From the NCBI RefSeq assembly GCF_001888805.2, contig NZ_CP019113.1, forward strand, positions 2,418,001 through 2,482,000: a DNA stretch of 64,000 nucleotides. The letters run 5' to 3'. This stretch comes from Enterobacter sp. SA187. GTDB lineage: Bacteria; Pseudomonadota; Gammaproteobacteria; Enterobacterales; Enterobacteriaceae. This document shows, one piece after another, positions 33,471-42,725 of the stretch (positions within the stretch are counted from its first letter, which is position 1; each line of letters begins with the position of its first letter). The translations under genes were made by a program, and so were the position numbers. The notes under the pieces were generated by a model. It ran no database searches. It was given only the letters and a program-made list of their open reading frames with translations, and was not told the DNA's origin.

Positions 33471-34502
33471 TCATCCATCAATAAAAATATCTGCCAGTGC
33501 CTTATGACAGAGTAGCAGAGAAAGCCCTTCCAGCTCCGCCCATACCGATTGCCCAAAGTCCTGCTTTACCGTTAATTCAGTGCGGGAGAGCAGGTGTACC
33601 GCATGACGTAACTGTTCGTTACTGAGCCGGTTCAGCGCCTCGCTGGTCACCGCGCGGCGGTTCTGCCAGACGCGATGCTTATCAAACAGCGTGCGCAGCG
33701 GCGTGCTGGCGGACTGACGTTTTAAGGTCACCAGCAGCAGCAGTTCCCGCTGCAGGGTGCGCAGCAGGATCACCGGCTCGCAGCCTTCAAGACGCAGCTG
33801 TTGCAGGATATGCAGCGCGCGTTTGCTTTTCCCGGCGAGCAGCGTATCCACCCAGTGAAAAGGGGTAAAGTGCGCCGCGTCGTTAACGGCCTGCTCCACG
33901 CGGGGGAGCGTCAGCTTGCCGTCGGGCCACAGCAGCGCCAGCCGATCCAGCGCCTGCGCCAGCGCCAGCAGGTTGCCTTCATAGCAATAGCACAGCAACT
34001 GGCTGGCCGCTTCATCAAGCTGAAGGTTGTTCTGTTTTGCGCGGTTCGCCACCCAGCGGGGCAGCTGTGCCTGTTCCGGCGTCTGACAGGTGACCATCAC
34101 GGAGCGCTCTGTCAGCGCGCTAAACCAGGCGGCATTTTCCTGCGCTTTGGTCAGTTTGTTGCCCCGCACCATCAGCAGCAGATCGTCGTGCAGCAGGCTG
34201 ACCAGCGTGGCGAGCTGTTCATTGATGGCGGCATTCGGGCCGTTGTCAGGGAGCTGCAATAACAGCGTCTGACGGCTGGCAAACAGGCTCATGGCCTGGC
34301 ACAGTGAAAAGAGGGCGGACCAGTCGGTGCTGGCATCAATGGTCACGCTGTGATGCTCATCAAAACCCTGGGCGATCGCCGCGGCGCGCACCAGATCCTG
34401 ACTTTCCTGCAATAACAGCGGATCATTACCCAGTAGCAGATACGCCGCGCGCAGCCCTTCATTGAGCTGCGCGCGGAGTTGTTCAGGGTACAGCTTCAGC
34501 AT
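33471..34502 (-). CDS. holA: HolA, DNA polymerase III delta subunit
   Basis: Clamp-loader delta subunit of 343 residues, the wrench that opens the beta clamp. The N-terminal MLKLYPEQLRAQLNEGLRA precedes LLGNDPLLLQESQDL. The clamp-binding element MSLFASRQTLLLQLP (about 71-85) carries the conserved L-F pair, and the helical C-terminal collar domain follows. The length equals E. coli HolA. The ATG overlaps the lptE stop as TGATG, so the two are coupled. Confidence 0.96.
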   Translation of the reverse strand: MLKLYPEQLRAQLNEGLRAAYLLLGNDPLLLQESQDLVRAAAIAQGFDEHHSVTIDASTDWSALFSLCQAMSLFASRQTLLLQLPDNGPNAAINEQLATLVSLLHDDLLLMVRGNKLTKAQENAAWFSALTERSVMVTCQTPEQAQLPRWVANRAKQNNLQLDEAASQLLCYCYEGNLLALAQALDRLALLWPDGKLTLPRVEQAVNDAAHFTPFHWVDTLLAGKSKRALHILQQLRLEGCEPVILLRTLQRELLLLVTLKRQSASTPLRTLFDKHRVWQNRRAVTSEALNRLSNEQLRHAVHLLSRTELTVKQDFGQSVWAELEGLSLLLCHKALADIFIDG

Positions 34503-35068
34503 CAGTTACCTAATGATGTTGGGGCGCTTGGCGCAACATCAGGCGTGGTCACCGGCACATCGGCATCCTCACTATTGGCATGTACGCTTGGCAGCTGGCG
34601 GATCAGCTGTTCCGCCGCTTTGTCATACATTTCCTGGATGATCATCGTCTGTTCCGCATCTTTTGCCAGCGCGTTTTGCGGGTTATCGAAGAAGGAACGA
34701 TAAACCTTGGTTTTTAAAGGATAAATTCCTTTGCCAGGGATCATCAGCGATGCCCATACGTCCATCACCATCTGGTATTCCGCTGTACGACCGTTCTGGA
34801 AAATAGAGGCCGTGTCCTGTACAAGACTGGCGGTACCCAGACGGAGCGAAGGAATATCCTGACGTGTGCTGCCTTTCTCAACCACTTCAACTCCGTTCAG
34901 CCGCAGCTGGGTACGAATCGCACGGCTTAACGGACCATAAGGATCCGAAGAGTCGAAAATGATGGTTTTCATTTCGGCAGGAACCTGGGTGGTATTCCGT
35001 AAATGCCAGCCGCACCCGGCGGTGACCAGCACCGCCAGTGATAGTAAAACTGTTGCCAGATATCGCAC
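34502..35068 (-). CDS. lptE: LptE, LPS-assembly lipoprotein
   Basis: Outer-membrane lipoprotein of 188 residues that plugs the LptD barrel and helps insert lipopolysaccharide. Lipobox: LVTAGC with the lipidated cysteine at C19, then GWHLRNTTQVPAEMKTI. A compact alpha-beta domain follows, with the QLRLNGVEVVE segment and a C-terminal low-complexity tail rich in Pro, Thr and Ala that varies among species. It lies 14 bases after leuS and is coupled to holA. Confidence 0.95.
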   Translation of the reverse strand: MRYLATVLLSLAVLVTAGCGWHLRNTTQVPAEMKTIIFDSSDPYGPLSRAIRTQLRLNGVEVVEKGSTRQDIPSLRLGTASLVQDTASIFQNGRTAEYQMVMDVWASLMIPGKGIYPLKTKVYRSFFDNPQNALAKDAEQTMIIQEMYDKAAEQLIRQLPSVHANSEDADVPVTTPDVAPSAPTSLGN

Positions 35069-35082
35069 GCTTCCTCCCGCGC

Positions 35083-37665
35083 TTAGCCAACGACCAGATT
35101 GAGCAGTTTGCCCGGGACATAAATCACTTTACGCACGGTAACGCCCTCAAGATATTTCGCGACCAGATGTTCCTGACCCGCACGTTCGCGAACCTGTTGT
35201 TCGGTAGCATCGACAGGCACGGTAATTTTACCGCGTACTTTGCCGTTCACCTGCACAACCACTAAGGTGGAATCTTCCACCATCGCGTTTTCGTCAGCCT
35301 GCGGCCATGGCGCGTTGTCGATATCGCCTTCGCCATGCAGTTCCTGCCACAGCGTGAAGCAGGCGTGTGGGGTGAACGGGTTGAGCATACGCACTACCGC
35401 CAGCAGCGCTTCCTGCATCAGCGCGCGATCCTGCTCGCCGTCCTGCGGCGCTTTCGCCAGCTTATTCATCAGTTCCATAATAGCCGCAATCGCGGTGTTA
35501 AAGGTCTGACGACGACCGATATCATCGGTCACTTTGGCGATGGTTTTATGCACATCACGGCGCAGCGCTTTCTGATCTTCGCTCAGGCTCGCCACGTTCA
35601 GCGCGGCAACCTCGCCCTGAGAGGTATGTTCATACACCAGTTTCCAGACGCGTTTCAGGAAGCGGTTCGCGCCTTCCACGCCGGATTCCTGCCATTCCAG
35701 CGTCATGTCTGCCGGTGAAGCGAACATCATAAACAGACGCACGGTGTCCGCGCCGTAACGTTCAACCATTTCCTGCGGGTCGATACCGTTGTTTTTCGAC
35801 TTGGACATTTTGCTCATGCCGGTATACACCAGCTCATGGCCGTCGGCGTCTTTCGCTTTCACGATGCGGCCTTTCTCGTCGCGCTCAACGATGGCGTCTT
35901 TCGGGGACACCCAATTGCGCTCGCCGTTAGCACCCACATAGTAGAAGGCGTCTGCCAGCACCATGCCCTGGCACAGCAGCTGCTTCGCCGGTTCGCTGGA
36001 GGTAACCATGCCCGCGTCGCGCATCAGTTTATGGAAGAAGCGGAAATAGAGCAGGTGCATGATGGCGTGTTCAATACCGCCAATGTAAATGTCCACCGGC
36101 AGCCAGTAGTTGGCGGCTTTCGGATCCAGCATGCCGTCGGTGTGCTGTGGACAGGTGTAACGCGCGTAATACCAGGAGGACTCCATAAAGGTGTCGAAGG
36201 TATCGGTTTCACGCAGCGCAGGCTGACCGTTGACGGTAGTTTTCGCCCACTCCGGATCGGCCTTGATCGGGCTGGTAATGCCGTCCATGACGACATCTTC
36301 CGGCAGGATCACCGGCAGCTGATCGGCAGGGGTCGGGATCACCGTACCGTCTTCCAGGGTCACCATCGGGATCGGCGCGCCCCAGTAACGCTGACGGGAA
36401 ACGCCCCAGTCGCGCAGGCGGTAGTTCACTTTACGCTCGCCGACGCCCAGCGCCGCCAGCTTGTCAGCAATGGCGTTAAAGCCCTCTTCAAAGCTCAGGC
36501 CGTTGAATTCGCCGGAGTTAAACAGGGTGCCTTTTTCCGTCAGCGCCTGTTCAGACAGATCCGGCTCCGCGCCATCTGCCGTCAGAATAACCGGCTTGAT
36601 GGTCAGGCCGTATTTGCTGGCAAACTCATAGTCACGCTGATCGTGGCCCGGAACGGCCATCACTGCGCCCGTACCGTACTCCATCAGCACGAAGTTTGCT
36701 GCCCATACCGGGATCGCTTCGCCCGTCAGCGGATGAATGGCTTTAAAGCCGGTATCAACGCCTTTTTTCTCCATCGTCGCCATGTCAGCTTCCGCCACTT
36801 TGGTGTTGCGGCATTCGTCGATGAAGGTGGCCAGTTCTGGATTGCTTTCCGCCGCCGCCTGCGCCAGCGGATGACCCGCAGCTACCGCCAGGTAGGTCGC
36901 GCCCATAAAGGTATCCGGGCGGGTGGTGTAGACGGTCAGCTTGCTGTCATGGCCCTGCACGTCAAAGGTGATTTCCACGCCTTCGGAACGGCCAATCCAG
37001 TTACGCTGCATGGTTTTAACGGTGTCCGGCCAGTGGTCCAGCGTATCCAGATCGTTTAACAGCTCTTCAGCGTAGGCGGTGATTTTAATAAACCACTGCG
37101 GGATCTCTTTACGCTCAACTTTGGTATCGCAGCGCCAGCAGCAGCCGTCGATAACCTGCTCGTTCGCCAGCACGGTCTGGTCGTTCGGGCACCAGTTCAC
37201 CGCGGAGGTTTTCTTGTACACCAGGCCTTTTTTATACAGTTCGGTGAAGAACAGCTGTTCCCAGCGATAGTATTCCGGCGTACAGGTCGCCAGCTCGCGG
37301 CTCCAGTCGTAACCGAAGCCCAGCATTTTGAGCTGGTTTTTCATGTAATTGATGTTGTCGTACGTCCACGGGGCCGGAGCGGTTTTGTTTTTCACCGCCG
37401 CGCCTTCAGCCGGCAGGCCGAACGCATCCCAGCCAATCGGCTGCAGAACGTTTTTGCCCAGCATACGCTGATAACGGGCAATAACGTCGCCGATGGTGTA
37501 GTTACGGACGTGGCCCATGTGTAGTCGTCCAGAAGGATAGGGAAGCATCGACAGGCAGTAATACTTCTCTTTGCTCTCGTCTTCGGTTACTTCAAATGTG
37601 CGCTTCTCGTCCCAGTGTTGCTGGACTTTTGATTCTATCTCTTCCGGGCGGTATTGCTCTTGCAT
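35083..37665 (-). CDS. leuS: LeuS, leucyl-tRNA synthetase
   Basis: Class I aminoacyl-tRNA synthetase of 860 residues. The HIGH-type motif is SGRLHMGHVRN (about 42-52), the KMSKS motif is in MSKMSKSKNNG (about 617-627), and the CP1 editing domain contains TTRPDTFMGATY and the GHDQRDYEFA segment. Zinc-ribbon cysteines are seen in DGCCWRCDTKVE. The start at 37665 (MQEQYRPEEIES) matches E. coli; the upstream frame adds eight codons without support. It begins the leuS-lptE-holA-nadD operon and is divergent from ybeL. Confidence 0.98.
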   Translation of the reverse strand: MQEQYRPEEIESKVQQHWDEKRTFEVTEDESKEKYYCLSMLPYPSGRLHMGHVRNYTIGDVIARYQRMLGKNVLQPIGWDAFGLPAEGAAVKNKTAPAPWTYDNINYMKNQLKMLGFGYDWSRELATCTPEYYRWEQLFFTELYKKGLVYKKTSAVNWCPNDQTVLANEQVIDGCCWRCDTKVERKEIPQWFIKITAYAEELLNDLDTLDHWPDTVKTMQRNWIGRSEGVEITFDVQGHDSKLTVYTTRPDTFMGATYLAVAAGHPLAQAAAESNPELATFIDECRNTKVAEADMATMEKKGVDTGFKAIHPLTGEAIPVWAANFVLMEYGTGAVMAVPGHDQRDYEFASKYGLTIKPVILTADGAEPDLSEQALTEKGTLFNSGEFNGLSFEEGFNAIADKLAALGVGERKVNYRLRDWGVSRQRYWGAPIPMVTLEDGTVIPTPADQLPVILPEDVVMDGITSPIKADPEWAKTTVNGQPALRETDTFDTFMESSWYYARYTCPQHTDGMLDPKAANYWLPVDIYIGGIEHAIMHLLYFRFFHKLMRDAGMVTSSEPAKQLLCQGMVLADAFYYVGANGERNWVSPKDAIVERDEKGRIVKAKDADGHELVYTGMSKMSKSKNNGIDPQEMVERYGADTVRLFMMFASPADMTLEWQESGVEGANRFLKRVWKLVYEHTSQGEVAALNVASLSEDQKALRRDVHKTIAKVTDDIGRRQTFNTAIAAIMELMNKLAKAPQDGEQDRALMQEALLAVVRMLNPFTPHACFTLWQELHGEGDIDNAPWPQADENAMVEDSTLVVVQVNGKVRGKITVPVDATEQQVRERAGQEHLVAKYLEGVTVRKVIYVPGKLLNLVVG

Positions 37666-37889
37666 GGCAGCCAGTGATCCTGTTTTCAATACAGCTACAA
37701 GCGTAGCATTAGATGTGATGTCTCAGATCCGCATAGCATAGCCCAAACGCCCGCCTCAAAACAGCCTTTCGCACAAAAGGAGGGATGCCGATCCTTGCAG
37801 GAATTTACACACTCTGTGGGGCGGCTGGCAAAGTACGCCGGAAATAACGTCTATTATTAGAAGGTGTTACTAAGCCCGGAGGCGAAAGG

Positions 37890-38372
37890 ATGAACAAGGT
37901 TGCTCAATACTACCGTGAACTGGTCGGCACGCTGACCGAACGCCTGCAAAACGGCGAGCGCGACATCGACGCGCTTGTGGAACAGGCCAGACTGCGCGCC
38001 ACCCAGACCGGGGAGTTAACGCGAACCGAAATTGATGAACTGCTGCGCGCCATTCGCCGCGATCTGGAGGAGTTTGCCCGCAGCTATGGGGAAAGCCAGG
38101 GCGAACTGACCGACAGCGTTTTTATGCGGGTGATCAAAGAGAGCGTCTGGCAGCAGCTGGCGGATATTACCGATAAAACCCAGCTGGAGTGGCGGGAAGT
38201 CTTTTCCGATCTCAATCACCACGGGGTCTATCACAGCGGGGAAGTGGTGGGGCTGGGTAACCTGGTCTGTGAAAAGTGCCATTTCCATCTTGCGGTTTAC
38301 ACGCCGGATGCGCTGCCGTTATGTCCGAAGTGCGGTCATGACCAGTTCCAGCGTCGTCCTTTCGAGCCGTAA
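37890..38372 (+). CDS. ybeL: YbeL, DUF1451 zinc-ribbon protein
   Basis: Protein of 160 residues, equal to E. coli YbeL, of unknown function. An N-terminal helical region (about 1-110) rich in Glu, Arg and Gln is probably a coiled coil. It ends in a rubredoxin-like zinc ribbon with CEKCHFH and CPKCGHD. The SD GGAGG is 13 bases before the ATG, with AAAGG closer. It is divergent from leuS and convergent with rihA. The cysteines suggest metal binding and possibly contact with nucleic acid or protein. Confidence 0.93.
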   Translation: MNKVAQYYRELVGTLTERLQNGERDIDALVEQARLRATQTGELTRTEIDELLRAIRRDLEEFARSYGESQGELTDSVFMRVIKESVWQQLADITDKTQLEWREVFSDLNHHGVYHSGEVVGLGNLVCEKCHFHLAVYTPDALPLCPKCGHDQFQRRPFEP

Positions 38373-38379
38373 ATTTTAA

Positions 38380-38408
38380 GGCCGGAGCGCCTTCAGGCGT
38401 TTCCGGCC
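38380..38408. terminator. Hairpin between ybeL and rihA
   Basis: GGCCGGA (38380-38386) pairs with TCCGGCC (38402-38408), with an inner CGCC-TTCA-GGCG. There is no long T run on either side, so termination strength is uncertain. It sits between two convergent stops. Confidence 0.55.
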
Positions 38409-38416
38409 ATCACGCT

Positions 38417-39355
38417 TTATTCTCCGTAGAACGCCAGTCGTTCGGCCAGTAAATCCACAAAAGCCCCGCGATCGACATCCATCATCACCGTCGTATTCGG
38501 CGTATTGCCGGTCAGGAAATAGTAATCCACCACCGTCATACCCTGGGTGTACTGCCCGCGGGTTTCCACGCCGACCCAGCGCTCCACCGTGGTGAAAATT
38601 TCCGGTTTCAGCAGCCAGGCGATGGTACAGGGATCGTGCAGCGGCGCGCCCACAAAGCCCCATTTTTCCTGTTTGTGATATTCCATAAAGAAGTCGAGCA
38701 GTTCGGCCACAATCACAGCCACCGGATTGCCGATGGCGCGAAAACGCTCCACATCCGCGGCGTGGATCTGTGCTTTATGGGTGACATCCAGCCCCGCCAT
38801 CACCACCGGAATGCCGGAGCGGAAGACGATTTCCGCCGCTTCCGGATCGACATAAATATTGAATTCGGCGGCGGGCGTCCAGTTACCCGGTGCCATTGCG
38901 CCGCCCATGATCACAATACGCGCGATGTTGTCATGCAGTTCCGGATGGCTGTTTAGCAGCAGCGCCACGTTGGTTTGCGGCCCGGTAGCCACCAGCGTGA
39001 CCGGCTCCGCGCTCTCGCGCAGGGTTTTTGCCATCAGCTCAACGGCGGTGCAGGGCTGCGCCGCAAAACCCGGCTCCGGTAATGCCGGGCCATCAAGCCC
39101 GCTTTCGCCGTGCACGTTATCGGCGATGATAAGCTCGCGCATCAGCGGTTTTACCGCACCGCCCGCCACCGGAATGTCGCTGCGCTTAAGCAGCGTCAGC
39201 ATCCGCAGCACGTTATTCAGGGTTTTGTCCGGCGTCTGGTTTCCGGCGGAAGAGGTGACGGCTTTGACGTCCAGTTCCGGGGAGGCAAGGGCGAGTACGA
39301 GGGCGATAGCGTCATCATGACCTGGATCGCAATCAATTATTACGGGCAGTGCCAT
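38417..39355 (-). CDS. rihA: RihA, pyrimidine-specific ribonucleoside hydrolase
   Basis: Calcium-dependent nucleoside hydrolase of 312 residues that splits cytidine and uridine into base and ribose. The N-terminal IIDCDPGHDDAIALVLAL holds the metal-binding aspartate cluster D9/D13/D14. NVHGESGLDG, the central EFNIYVDPEAAEIV and the catalytic-loop HDPCTIAWLL are all present. The length is one residue more than I recall for E. coli. It is downstream of the glt operon, from which it is separated by a hairpin, and is transcribed alone or by read-through. Confidence 0.94.
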   Translation of the reverse strand: MALPVIIDCDPGHDDAIALVLALASPELDVKAVTSSAGNQTPDKTLNNVLRMLTLLKRSDIPVAGGAVKPLMRELIIADNVHGESGLDGPALPEPGFAAQPCTAVELMAKTLRESAEPVTLVATGPQTNVALLLNSHPELHDNIARIVIMGGAMAPGNWTPAAEFNIYVDPEAAEIVFRSGIPVVMAGLDVTHKAQIHAADVERFRAIGNPVAVIVAELLDFFMEYHKQEKWGFVGAPLHDPCTIAWLLKPEIFTTVERWVGVETRGQYTQGMTVVDYYFLTGNTPNTTVMMDVDRGAFVDLLAERLAFYGE

Positions 39356-39440
39356 TGGTATTCCTTATCCGTGTTGTTTTGTGACAAGGGTAACGCGTCA
39401 CTGAAAGGCAGACGATAAAGGCGGGTAGAAAACGTGAAGC

Positions 39441-39465
39441 GGCGCGCAGATATGCCCTGCGCGCC
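39441..39465 (-). terminator. Hairpin after gltL
   Basis: GGCGCGCAG (39441-39449) pairs with CTGCGCGCC (39457-39465), eight bases past the gltL stop. The minus strand then reads GCTTCACGTTTTC, so it is a plausible end of gltIJKL. Confidence 0.6.
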
Positions 39466-39472
39466 GGGAAGA

Positions 39473-40198
39473 TTAATGCAGGATTTTGGCGAGGAAATCT
39501 TTTGCGCGATCGGAGGCCGGATTCGCAAAGAACTCCTCTTTCGGCGAATCTTCAACGATTTTGCCTTCATCCATAAAGATCACGCGGCTGGCGACTTTAC
39601 GCGCAAAGCCCATTTCGTGCGTCACCACCATCATGGTCATGCCTTCCTGCGCCAGCTCGACCATTACGTCCAGCACTTCGTTGATCATCTCCGGATCCAG
39701 CGCGGACGTGGGTTCGTCAAACAGCATTGCCACCGGATCCATGCAGAGCGCGCGGGCAATAGCCACACGCTGCTGCTGGCCGCCGGAGAGCTGAGCCGGG
39801 AATTTATTGGCATGCGCCGCAAGACCCACGCGCTCCAGCAGTTTGCTGGCTTTTTCACGGGCGGCGGCTTTATCGCGCTTAAGCACTTTGATCTGCGCCA
39901 GCGTCAGGTTTTCGATAATCGACAGATGCGGGAACAGCTCGAAATGCTGGAACACCATGCCAACGTGGGAGCGCAGCTCCGCCAGGTTGGTTTTCTTGTC
40001 GGTCACGGTGGTGCCGTTCACAACGATCTCGCCTTTCTGCACCGGCTCAAGGCCGTTGACGGTTTTGATCAGCGTCGACTTTCCGGATCCGGACGGGCCG
40101 CACACCACCACCACTTCACCTTTTTTAACCGTGGTAGAGCAGTCGGTCAGCACCTGAAAGTGACCATACCATTTTGAAACGTTTTTCAGGGAAATCAT
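39473..40198 (-). CDS. gltL: GltL, glutamate/aspartate ABC transporter ATPase
   Basis: ATP-binding subunit of 241 residues. Walker A GPSGSGKST (about 34-42), Q-loop in MVFQHFELFPH, ABC signature LSGGQQQR (about 136-143), Walker B LFDEPTSALDPE and the switch histidine in VTHEMGFA are all intact. The ATG overlaps the gltK stop as TAATG. It is last in gltIJKL and drives uptake of glutamate and aspartate across the inner membrane. Confidence 0.97.
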   Translation of the reverse strand: MISLKNVSKWYGHFQVLTDCSTTVKKGEVVVVCGPSGSGKSTLIKTVNGLEPVQKGEIVVNGTTVTDKKTNLAELRSHVGMVFQHFELFPHLSIIENLTLAQIKVLKRDKAAAREKASKLLERVGLAAHANKFPAQLSGGQQQRVAIARALCMDPVAMLFDEPTSALDPEMINEVLDVMVELAQEGMTMMVVTHEMGFARKVASRVIFMDEGKIVEDSPKEEFFANPASDRAKDFLAKILH

Positions 40199-40872
40199 TA
40201 AACTGTCCTTTTCTTCAGATAGCTGACCAACAGTGAAGCACTGAGACTGATAACAAAATAGACGAAGCCGGCAAAGAGGATCATCTCAACCTGGGTACCG
40301 TCGCGCTCGCCGATGGTGGAGGCGGTGCGGAAGAAGTCCGCCAGGCTTAACACGTACACCAGAGAGGTATCCTGGAAGAGGACGATGCCCTGGGTTAACA
40401 GCAGCGGCACCATCGCCCGGAACGCCTGCGGCAGAATAATCAGCTTCATCGACTGCCAGTGGGTCATGCCCAGCGCCAGCGCAGCGCTTGACTGGCCGCG
40501 TGAAATACTCTGAATACCCGCGCGAATAATTTCCGAATAATAGGCGGCCTCAAACATCGAGAAGGCGACCATCGCGGAGATGAGGCGAATATCCGATTTG
40601 GGCGACAGCCCCAGCACATCCTGCAACAGACCCGGCACAATCAGATAGAACCACAGCAGCACCATCACCAGCGGGATAGAGCGGAAAACGTTCACATAGG
40701 CAGTAGCGAACCACGCCAGCGGCTTGAACGTCGACATGCGCAGCACCGCCAGAATGGTGCCCCAGACGATACCGACAATTACCGCCGTGACGGTAATTTT
40801 CAGCGTCACCCAGAGTCCGTCAAGCAGATAGGGCATCGCCGGAATAATGGAACTCCAGTCAAACTCGTACAT
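40198..40872 (-). CDS. gltK: GltK, glutamate/aspartate ABC permease
   Basis: Polar amino acid permease subunit of 224 residues with five hydrophobic helices. The coupling EAA loop is RGQSSAALALGMTHWQSMKLIILPQA (the G-x9-LP type, about 128-153). The start and stop are coupled to gltJ and gltL by one-base overlaps. It forms the channel heterodimer with GltJ. The length equals E. coli GltK. Confidence 0.96.
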   Translation of the reverse strand: MYEFDWSSIIPAMPYLLDGLWVTLKITVTAVIVGIVWGTILAVLRMSTFKPLAWFATAYVNVFRSIPLVMVLLWFYLIVPGLLQDVLGLSPKSDIRLISAMVAFSMFEAAYYSEIIRAGIQSISRGQSSAALALGMTHWQSMKLIILPQAFRAMVPLLLTQGIVLFQDTSLVYVLSLADFFRTASTIGERDGTQVEMILFAGFVYFVISLSASLLVSYLKKRTV

Positions 40873-41612
40873 TATTTGCCTCCCATATTGCCAGGCAGGC
40901 GGACTTTACGTTCTACCAGGTTCATTACCAGCATAATCACGGCGTTAATCAGGACGTAGGCAAGGGTGATGGCGGTAAAGGATTCCCACGCGTGGGCGGA
41001 GTAATCCAGCAGCTTACCCGCCTGCGCCGCCATATCCACCAGACCAATGGTCGAGGCGATAGCGGAGTTTTTCACCAGGTTCATCATCTCAGACGTCATC
41101 GGCGGCACGATCACCCGATAGGCGTTCGGCAGCAGCACATAGCGATAGGTTTGCGGCAGCGTCAGGCCCATCGCCAGCCCGGCGTTTTTCTGGCCGCGCG
41201 GCAGCGATTCGATCGCCGCACGCACCTGCTCGCACACACGGGCGGCGGTAAACAGTCCGAGGCAGATCATTGACGACAGGAAGAACTGGATATTGGGATC
41301 GAGCTCGGCTTTAAACCACATGCCGAGATCTTCCGGCAGCAGTTCAGGCACGACCAGATACCAGGTAAAGAATTGCACGATTAACGGCACGTTACGGAAG
41401 AGTTCGACGTAAAGCGTCCCGATGCCTGCCAGGAACCGGTTAGGCACGGTTCTGAGGATGCCAAACAGGGAGCCAACCAGGAAAGCGAGGATCCAGGCGG
41501 TGATCGACAGCGCGACCGTGACCTGAAAACCGCTCCACAGCCAGCCAAGATAGGTGGTGTTGCCGAACGGGGCTTGTTGCAGGAAAATTCCCCAGTTCCA
41601 GTCTATTGACAT
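40872..41612 (-). CDS. gltJ: GltJ, glutamate/aspartate ABC permease
   Basis: Permease subunit of 246 residues; its EAA loop is RGQKNAGLAMGL followed by TYRYVLLPNAYR. The first helix is preceded by the N-terminal WNWGIFLQQAPFGNTTYLG. The ATG is only 20 bases after a hairpin and T run that ends the SroC region, so permease expression depends on read-through from gltI. It overlaps gltK by one base. The length equals E. coli GltJ. Confidence 0.96.
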   Translation of the reverse strand: MSIDWNWGIFLQQAPFGNTTYLGWLWSGFQVTVALSITAWILAFLVGSLFGILRTVPNRFLAGIGTLYVELFRNVPLIVQFFTWYLVVPELLPEDLGMWFKAELDPNIQFFLSSMICLGLFTAARVCEQVRAAIESLPRGQKNAGLAMGLTLPQTYRYVLLPNAYRVIVPPMTSEMMNLVKNSAIASTIGLVDMAAQAGKLLDYSAHAWESFTAITLAYVLINAVIMLVMNLVERKVRLPGNMGGK

Positions 41613-41622
41613 AATCTACCTC

Positions 41623-41650
41623 TGAAAAAAAAGGGTAGCAGCGCTACCCC
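41623..41650 (-). terminator. Terminator between gltI and gltJ (3' end of SroC)
   Basis: GGGTAGC (41633-41639) pairs perfectly with GCTACCC (41643-41649), and on the minus strand it is followed by eight T. It ends 11 bases before the gltJ ATG and would cut most gltI transcripts short of the permease genes. Confidence 0.85.
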
Positions 41651-41775
41651 CGAAGATTAATAAGAAGCTGTAATATTCGTGCTGAATGGGGAACGACCCT
41701 TCAACGTATAGTCTGTCCGCGCTTCATATCAATCGAGAGGGCAGGAGGACCCGCCCCTAATGGTTGTAATTAGTT
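41623..41775 (-). ncRNA. sroC: SroC, RNA sponge processed from the gltI-gltJ spacer
   Basis: In E. coli and Salmonella the gltI-gltJ spacer yields SroC, an Hfq-bound fragment of about 150-160 nt. It is cut from the gltI mRNA by RNase E, ends at an intrinsic terminator before gltJ, and base-pairs with GcvB. Here the spacer has the same position, a matching length and a hairpin with eight U at the expected 3' end. The 5' end, set by processing near the gltI stop, is approximate. I infer conservation from position and structure; the pairing was not computed. Confidence 0.72.
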
Positions 41776-42681
41776 AAGAGCTTTGTCGTTAGGTTCTTTG
41801 AACAGCGCTTTCATCTCATCCGAGAGTTCAAAGTTCATGTTCAGATTTTTTGGCGGAATTGGGTTTTTGAACCACTTATCAAACCACTTAGCCGCTTCGC
41901 CAGAGGTCTGCGCCTGGGCGATGGTGTCATCCATCAGCTTCTTGAACTCGGTATCGCCTTTACGCAGCATGCAGCCATAGGCTTCCTGCGACTGCGGCTT
42001 GCCGACGATTTCCCAGTTATCCGGTTTTTTCGCCTTCGCACGCTCGCCCGCCAACAGGGCATCGTCCATCATAAAGGCCACGGCACGACCGCTTTCCAGG
42101 GTGCGGAAGGAGTCGCCATGATCTTTCGCGCTGATGATGCGCATATCCATTTTCTGCTCTTCGTTAAGCTTGTGCAGCAACACTTCAGAGGTGGTGCCTG
42201 AGGTGACGACGACCGCTTTACCTTTCAGATCGGCGAAGTCTTTCACGTTGCCGCCTTTTTTCGCCAGCAGACGGGTGCCCACGACGAAAATGGTGTCAGA
42301 GAAAGCGGCCTGCTTCTGGCGCTCCAGGTTGTTGGTAGTGGAGCCGCACTCAAAATCAAAGGTGCCGTTCTGCAACAGAGGAATACGGTTTTGCGAGGTG
42401 ATAGGGATCAGTTTTACCTGCAGGTCCGGCTTGTTGAGCTTTTTCTTTACCGCTTCAACAATGGCGTTGGAGTAAGCCTGCGAATAACCCACCACTTTTT
42501 GCTGGTTATCGTAGTAGGAGAACGGTACGGAAGATTCACGGTGTCCGACCACGATGACGCCGTTTTTGGCGATTTTTTCCAGCGTGCTTTGCCCGGCCGC
42601 AGGGGCTGCATCTTCAGCCTGCGCTACGCCGGCGGACATTCCCATCACCAGCATTGCTGTGGCCAGTTTACGTAATTGCAT
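41770..42681 (-). CDS. gltI: GltI, periplasmic glutamate/aspartate-binding protein
   Basis: Solute-binding protein of 303 residues. Signal peptide about 1-22 (MQLRKLATAMLVMGMSAGVAQA), mature start EDAAPAAG. Ligand-binding family segments: VVGHRESSVPFSYYDNQQKV, ITSQNRIPLLQNGTFDFECG and VVVTSGTTSEVLL. The start at 42681 has AAGGAG seven bases ahead; an in-frame ATG 15 bases upstream lacks family support. It leads gltIJKL. The leader carries a C/A-rich stretch of the kind targeted by GcvB, so translation is probably repressed by that sRNA in rich medium. Confidence 0.96.
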   Translation of the reverse strand: MQLRKLATAMLVMGMSAGVAQAEDAAPAAGQSTLEKIAKNGVIVVGHRESSVPFSYYDNQQKVVGYSQAYSNAIVEAVKKKLNKPDLQVKLIPITSQNRIPLLQNGTFDFECGSTTNNLERQKQAAFSDTIFVVGTRLLAKKGGNVKDFADLKGKAVVVTSGTTSEVLLHKLNEEQKMDMRIISAKDHGDSFRTLESGRAVAFMMDDALLAGERAKAKKPDNWEIVGKPQSQEAYGCMLRKGDTEFKKLMDDTIAQAQTSGEAAKWFDKWFKNPIPPKNLNMNFELSDEMKALFKEPNDKALN

Positions 42682-42725
42682 ATCCAACTCCTTCATCGTC
42701 AGCGCCAGAGACGCATTGATACCCA

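Noticed and set aside
35836..37059. 407-codon open frame antisense to leuS
   Set aside because: It has no family features and no ribosome-binding site; leuS is complete on the other strand.
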